From contig NZ_MQUS01000045.1 of the NCBI RefSeq assembly GCF_001953885.1, positions 1 to 57,206 on the forward strand: a stretch of 57,206 nt of DNA, read 5' to 3'. This document shows, in pieces, positions 51,639 to 57,206 of this stretch. A program made the position numbers and the translations under genes. The stretch comes from Streptomyces sp. IMTB 2501. GTDB lineage: Bacteria > Actinomycetota > Actinomycetes > Streptomycetales > Streptomycetaceae. The stretch's first letter is position 1. Each line of letters begins with the position of its first letter. The notes below the pieces were generated by a model. The model was given only the letters and a program-made list of their open reading frames with translations. It was not told where the DNA came from and made no database searches.

Positions 51639-51989
51639 TCACGCTTCCGGGGCGCCGGGCACCTGTGTGGGGCCGTACCGGTCCAGGGCGTCCTCCAGGG
51701 CGGCGCTGACCTCGGGCGGGATGTCGCCGCGGCGGCCCCAGATGAGGATCAGCTCAGCGATGTTGCGCAACTTGATGTTGGTGTGCTGGGAGACCTCCTT
51801 CAGCACCTCCCAGCCCTCGTCCGGGGTCACTCGGCCCAGGGCCACCATCATCCCGATCGCCTGGTCGACGACAGCGTGAGAGGCCACGGCCTCCTTCAAC
51901 TGGTCGACTTGCGCCTGCAGCTCGGAGATCCGGTCGGGCTCGCTCGCTCCCATGCCCCCATCGTCCTCGGCGGCCCGCACCGATGCCAC
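51639..51989 (-). CDS. ANTAR-domain protein
   Basis: About 116 residues (or 104 if ATG 51953 is used). A short coiled segment (ISELQAQVDQLKEAVASH) leads into an ANTAR-like domain, VDQAIGMMVALGRVTPDEGWEVLKEVSQHTNIKLRNIAELIL, and a Pro-rich tail. ANTAR proteins bind RNA hairpins for antitermination; this small type has no receiver domain, so its signal is unknown. GTG 51989 has GAGGACC upstream. It is convergent with the sigma gene. Confidence 0.85.
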   Translation of the reverse strand: MASVRAAEDDGGMGASEPDRISELQAQVDQLKEAVASHAVVDQAIGMMVALGRVTPDEGWEVLKEVSQHTNIKLRNIAELILIWGRRGDIPPEVSAALEDALDRYGPTQVPGAPEA

Positions 51990-52081
51990 TGGTGGTCCTC
52001 GACAGGCATCCGACCCCCTTCCGGTTGGACACTGGTGCCAGACCGGTGGCCGCCCGGCCCCGAGAGCAGGACGCGACTCAT

Positions 52082-52891
52082 ATGAACCACAACGCCTCCG
52101 CCGGCGGTGAACCGCGCAAGCGAGACGTCGTCTCCACGCACTCCGTCTTCGGCGCCCCGTGCTGGGTGAGCCTGACCAGCCGTGACCTTCAGGCCACCCA
52201 GGAGTTCTACACGGCCGTGCTCGGCTGGCGCTGGCGCGGCGTCAAGCTCGGCGAGCACTTCCGCATCGCGCTGGCGGACGGGGTGCCGGTGGCGGGGATC
52301 GCCGCCGTCGCCGCCATGTGGCAGATGGCGGTGGCGTGGACGCCGTACTTCGCCGTGCCGGACGCCGATGTGGCGGTGGCCCGGGCCCGCGAGCGCGGCG
52401 GTACGGCGGCCGTCGGGCCCCTGTCCTTCCCGCCGGGCCGGGCCGCGCTGCTCGCCGACCGGGACGGAGCCACCTTCGGGATCTGGCAGGGGGAGCTGGT
52501 CGGCAACTGGGAAGCCTGGCGGCGGGCGTCGCCGACCTTCATCCGCCTGCACACCCGCGACGCCTTCGACGCCGCGTTGTTCTACGGCGAGATCCTCGAC
52601 TGGGCGTCCGGGATGCCGGGCTGCTGCGAGGTGGAGTACGAGGGCGGCGAGGTGGTGCTGCGCAGCCAGGGCGACATCGTGGCGCGCATCGACTCGGGCG
52701 CCCTGGACGGGGCGCCGGACCCCTCCGTGCGGCCGCACTGGCAGATCCACTTCGCCGTCGCCGACGTCCTGGACTGCGCCCGCACCGCGGAGAAACATGG
52801 TGGCAGCGTGCTGAGCGAGGAGGAGGACGAGGCGATCCTGCGGGATCCGGACGGGGCGCAGTTCACGGTGACATCACGCCGGGAGCGTTGA
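52082..52891 (+). CDS. VOC-family (glyoxalase/bleomycin-resistance fold) protein
   Basis: 269 residues containing two VOC domains: first CWVSLTSRDLQATQEFYTAVLGWRW (about 27-51), ending AALLADRDGATFGIWQ; second FIRLHTRDAFDAALFYGEILDWASG, ending EAILRDPDGAQFTV. Family members bind a metal between paired domains, but the ligands are not conserved clearly here. ATG 52082. Function unknown; it lies alone between the ANTAR gene and glgX. Confidence 0.85.
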   Translation: MNHNASAGGEPRKRDVVSTHSVFGAPCWVSLTSRDLQATQEFYTAVLGWRWRGVKLGEHFRIALADGVPVAGIAAVAAMWQMAVAWTPYFAVPDADVAVARARERGGTAAVGPLSFPPGRAALLADRDGATFGIWQGELVGNWEAWRRASPTFIRLHTRDAFDAALFYGEILDWASGMPGCCEVEYEGGEVVLRSQGDIVARIDSGALDGAPDPSVRPHWQIHFAVADVLDCARTAEKHGGSVLSEEEDEAILRDPDGAQFTVTSRRER

Positions 52892-53051
52892 GGGCGGCGC
52901 AGACCGGCCGAGGGGCGCCCTCCTGCGCGTGCGGAGGTGCCGCTGAGGCCGACGGCACCGCAACCCCCAGGGGGCGCGCGACTGTATCGATATGCGGCCC
53001 GCCGCGTGGGCGCGACCAGCCACAACGCACCCGCAGATATGTAGGTACGTA

Positions 53052-53076
53052 GATACATGCTCAGCTCGATACATGC

Positions 53077-53083
<7 letters not shown>
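53052..53083. repeat. 16-bp direct duplication at the glgX 3' end
   Basis: GATACATGCTCAGCTC occurs twice in tandem (53052-53067 and 53068-53083). The second copy contains the glgX stop codon (53077-53079), so the duplicated copy repeats the end of the gene. Confidence 0.7.
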
Positions 53084-55217
<2,134 letters not shown>

Positions 55218-55221
<4 letters not shown>

Positions 55222-55928
55222 CGGCTGCCTTCCAGGGCACCGCCCAGAACAGCCTCCGACGCGGCGAGCGCCCGGTCCAAAACCGTGGCAGGCGCGGCGA
55301 ACTCCTCTTCCAGAACCGCGACCTCCGCGGCAAACGCCTCATCCAGAACCGAGGCCTCCGCGGCGGACATCTCGTCCAGAACCGCAGCCGGTGCGGCAAA
55401 CACCTCGTCCGGAAAGGCGGCCGCCGCGGCAAACGCCTCGTCCACCGCTGCCGCCGGAGCGGTCAGCACCGCCACCGGCAGCTCGCGCGGCACCTTCAGG
55501 CCCTGCCGCAGCGTGGGCGCGGGGGCGGTCGGCACCAGCGGGACGCGCTCACCGGCGCGGGCGCGCTGCGAGAACCAGATGATCTTGCTGCCGCCGTCCG
55601 AGGCGCAGCAGCCCCAGCCGTCGCTCATGGCGGCGATGTCGGCGAGACAGGCACGCAGCTCCTGGTCGGGGCGCAGGTCCGGGTCGTCGTCCCCGAAGGC
55701 GGTGATGAGGTGCTGGCCGTTCCACCACAGCTCGATCGACGTGTTTTTGTCGGTGGCGTGCTGGTCGATCGCCCGCAGCAGCAGTTCGGCGCCGCGGCAG
55801 ACGGGGACCGCGAGGTTCTCGAGGTCCCAGTAGCGGAGGTGGGCGGCCAGGATGCGGCTGACCTGTCCCACCCGTTCCGGGCTGACTTCCACGTCGATGT
55901 GGAAGTAGCAGGGCACTGCGGTCTTCAT
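55218..55928 (-). CDS. ATP-binding HATPase_c_2 protein (anti-sigma-like) with repeat tail
   Basis: 236 residues. The conserved part (about 1-140) carries HIDVEVSPERVGQVSRILAAHL, YWDLENLAVPVCRGAELLLRAIDQHATDKNTSIELWWNGQHLITAFGDDD (N-box/G-box-like) and MSDGWGCCASDGGSKIIWF. This is the GHKL ATPase fold seen in Streptomyces anti-sigma-like regulators. The tail (157-233) is seven 11-residue Ala-rich repeats. ATG 55928 has GAGGAG upstream. It is translationally coupled to glgX, so a link to glycogen control is plausible. Confidence 0.8.
55230..55460. repeat. 33-bp tandem repeat in the ATPase-fold gene
   Basis: Seven in-frame 33-bp units code 11-residue Ala-rich segments of the type AxxxVLDExFA. 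An 11-residue period fits a right-handed coiled coil or an amphipathic helix. Confidence 0.7.
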
Positions 55929-56268
55929 CGTCGCTTGCTCCTCACCCGGCGAAGCTCTCGCTCCCCTCGCCCGTCCGGGAGGGATCCCGGAGGCCTGTCC
56001 GGAAGACATCCCGGACACTTAGCGTGAGCGCTGATCGCGTCTGAGTCACCTCTACGGTGCGGCCACTACGCCATTCGTGCAACACGAGCCGCTGACACCA
56101 CCCGACGCCACCATTCGTCGTTGAAGATCCAACAAGACGCTGCGTCGTCGTCCGTGCACCATAAGTGAAAGCCTCGATCGCCGTAACGGTGCCGCGCCCT
56201 CCCGCGCGCGGACACCACCCGACCGTCGGGAACGCGCCCAGTCGAGAGCGTGGAAGGTGAAGAGGGCA

Positions 56269-56568
56269 ATGCTGCTACCCGCCAAGGCCGAAGTGGCCCG
56301 GGCGTTGCGGCGTTACCGGGCATGGGAGCGCGTGATGCTCGCCTCGCCCCACGACCGCACGGTCCGGGTCACCTTCGAGGACTCGGGTTACACGCTGTGC
56401 GTGCTGATGGGCAAACGCTGCGCCCGCGAGGCTGCGGACGCCGCCGAACGCTATCTGCGCACCACTCTGGTCAGCTACCTGCGTGAGCAGGACGGACGGC
56501 CGCGGTCACGCCGGTCGGCCAGAAGAGCGCCGCCGTCGGAGCGGCGTTCCACGGCGCCAAGCCCCTGA
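56269..56568 (+). CDS. DUF5133-domain protein
   Basis: 99 residues. The signature of these short actinobacterial proteins is present: MLLPAKAEVARALRRYRAWE at the start, then TVRVTFEDSGYTLCVLMGKR and AADAAERYLRTTL, with an Arg/Ser-rich tail. Their function is unknown. ATG 56269 with GAAGAGGG; an upstream GTG at 56257 is also in frame. It is followed by terminators and then glgE. Confidence 0.75.
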   Translation: MLLPAKAEVARALRRYRAWERVMLASPHDRTVRVTFEDSGYTLCVLMGKRCAREAADAAERYLRTTLVSYLREQDGRPRSRRSARRAPPSERRSTAPSP

Positions 56569-56593
56569 GCTGGCACCGTACAAGGCGTTCCCC

Positions 56594-56654
56594 AGGGGCC
56601 GGCGTCGGTCGGCCCCTCTCGGATCGCGAAGCCGGGCCGGGTGCCCGGCTTCGC
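56594..56654. terminator. Two hairpins before glgE
   Basis: A 7-bp hairpin (56594-56600 with 56611-56617) and a 12-bp perfect stem (56626-56637 with 56643-56654) lie after the DUF5133 gene. They end 20 bp before the glgE start, with the GGAGG ribosome site just beyond, so they could also influence glgE translation. Confidence 0.65.
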
Positions 56655-56674
56655 GCACGGCGGAGGTGAAATAC

Positions 56675-57206
56675 ATGCGCAGGACCCCGGCCATCGGCCG
56701 TGTACCGGTACGTGACGTCCGGCCGGCCGTGGAGTGCGGCAGGCGCCCGGCGAAAGCGGTGGCCGGGGAGACCATCCGGGTGACGGCCACCGTGTTCCGC
56801 GAGGGGCACGACGCCGTGGGCGCCAATGTGGTCCTGCGCGATCCGAAGGGCCGCCGCGGCCCGTGGACACCGATGAGTGAGCTGTCCCCCGGCAGCGACC
56901 TGTGGGGCGCGGAGATCACCCCGGACGCGACGGGCCGCTGGACCTTTCGGGTGGAGGCCTGGAGCGATCCGCTGGCGACCTGGCGGCACACCGCCGGGAT
57001 CAAGGTGCCGGCCGGGATCGACGTCGGGGTGGTGCTGGAGGAGGGCGCCGAGCTGTACGAGCGTGCGGCCGCCGGGGTGCCGAAGGGCCCGGAGCGAAAC
57101 CTTGTCCTCGCCACGGCACAGGCCCTCGGCGACGACTCCCTGTCGCTGCACGAGCGCATGAAGGCAGCCCTGTCGCCCGAGGTGGGCGAGTTGCTGGCCC
57201 GCCACC
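56675..57206 (+). CDS. glgE: GlgE, alpha-1,4-glucan:maltose-1-phosphate maltosyltransferase (N-terminus)
   Basis: The gene runs off the right edge; 177 codons are visible. It begins MRRTPAIGRVPVRDVRPAVE and shows the N-terminal domain of GlgE: VFREGHDAVGANVVLRDPKG, GPWTPMSELSPGSDLW and GRWTFRVEAWSDPLATWRHTA, followed by a helical part with VVLEEGAELYERAA. GlgE adds maltose units to alpha-glucan. ATG 56675 has GGAGG upstream. Divergent arrangement with glgX points to an alpha-glucan cluster continuing to the right. Confidence 0.92.
   Translation, partial: MRRTPAIGRVPVRDVRPAVECGRRPAKAVAGETIRVTATVFREGHDAVGANVVLRDPKGRRGPWTPMSELSPGSDLWGAEITPDATGRWTFRVEAWSDPLATWRHTAGIKVPAGIDVGVVLEEGAELYERAAAGVPKGPERNLVLATAQALGDDSLSLHERMKAALSPEVGELLARH

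Overview
The window is chromosomal DNA of a high-GC actinomycete, almost certainly a Streptomyces. Coding regions have strong G/C bias at third codon positions, GTG and TTG starts are frequent, some genes look leaderless, and the families are typical of the genus: SCO6745-like, DUF5133, DUF2690, ANTAR, SpoIIE-type phosphatases, MmyB-like regulators and the GlgE pathway. I saw no tRNA, rRNA or CRISPR array.

Layout. 1-2141: the end of a secreted His/Asp/Gly-repeat protein, a small membrane protein and an SCO6745-family gene. 2257-7611: two small natural-product loci back to back. The first is a cyclodipeptide synthase translationally coupled to a cytochrome P450; the second is an ATP-grasp RiPP (graspetide-like) locus of precursor peptide, ATP-grasp maturase and a Gfo/Idh/MocA oxidoreductase. 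A fructosamine-kinase-like gene lies between them. 7612-17376: GNAT acetyltransferase with a short upstream leader peptide, membrane SpoIIE-type phosphatase, secreted serine hydrolase, frameshifted PucR-type regulator, YrdC-like protein and dienelactone hydrolase. 17551-21250: convergent secreted enzymes, a GH64 beta-1,3-glucanase under a LacI/CebR-type operator and an M4 metalloprotease. 21505-31678: small enzymes, then a decayed stretch (LacI regulator, GH32 and TauD remnants, and an MmyB regulator split by a repeat element), two aldo/keto reductases and a stand-alone LigD-type phosphoesterase domain.

31885-37135: PAS/GAF/SpoIIE/ATPase signalling protein, peroxiredoxin, monooxygenase-like protein, SH3 protein and an HTH/DUF2690 membrane protein. 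37140-41638: a gallate/protocatechuate-4,5-cleavage-like lower pathway (PIG-L-type hydratase, RraA-type aldolase, truncated PrpF-type tautomerase) with GntR and LysR regulators and an EamA transporter. 41646-50530: GH30-like remnant, TetR regulator with a divergent MFS exporter split by a frameshift, ATP-dependent DNA ligase, a second-type hydroxymethylbilane synthase, and a MarR/ABC-2 export operon. 50776-57206: SigB/F-type sigma factor, ANTAR protein, VOC protein, glgX coupled to an ATPase-fold gene, a DUF5133 gene and the start of glgE.

Four full copies and one end fragment of a 175-200 bp element with inverted ends are scattered through the window. One copy lies inside the MmyB-like gene, so the element appears mobile. 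Decay is concentrated around 26.5-30 kb and 37-44.5 kb, while the flanking metabolic and signalling genes look intact. All assignments are by reading motifs; no database search was possible.
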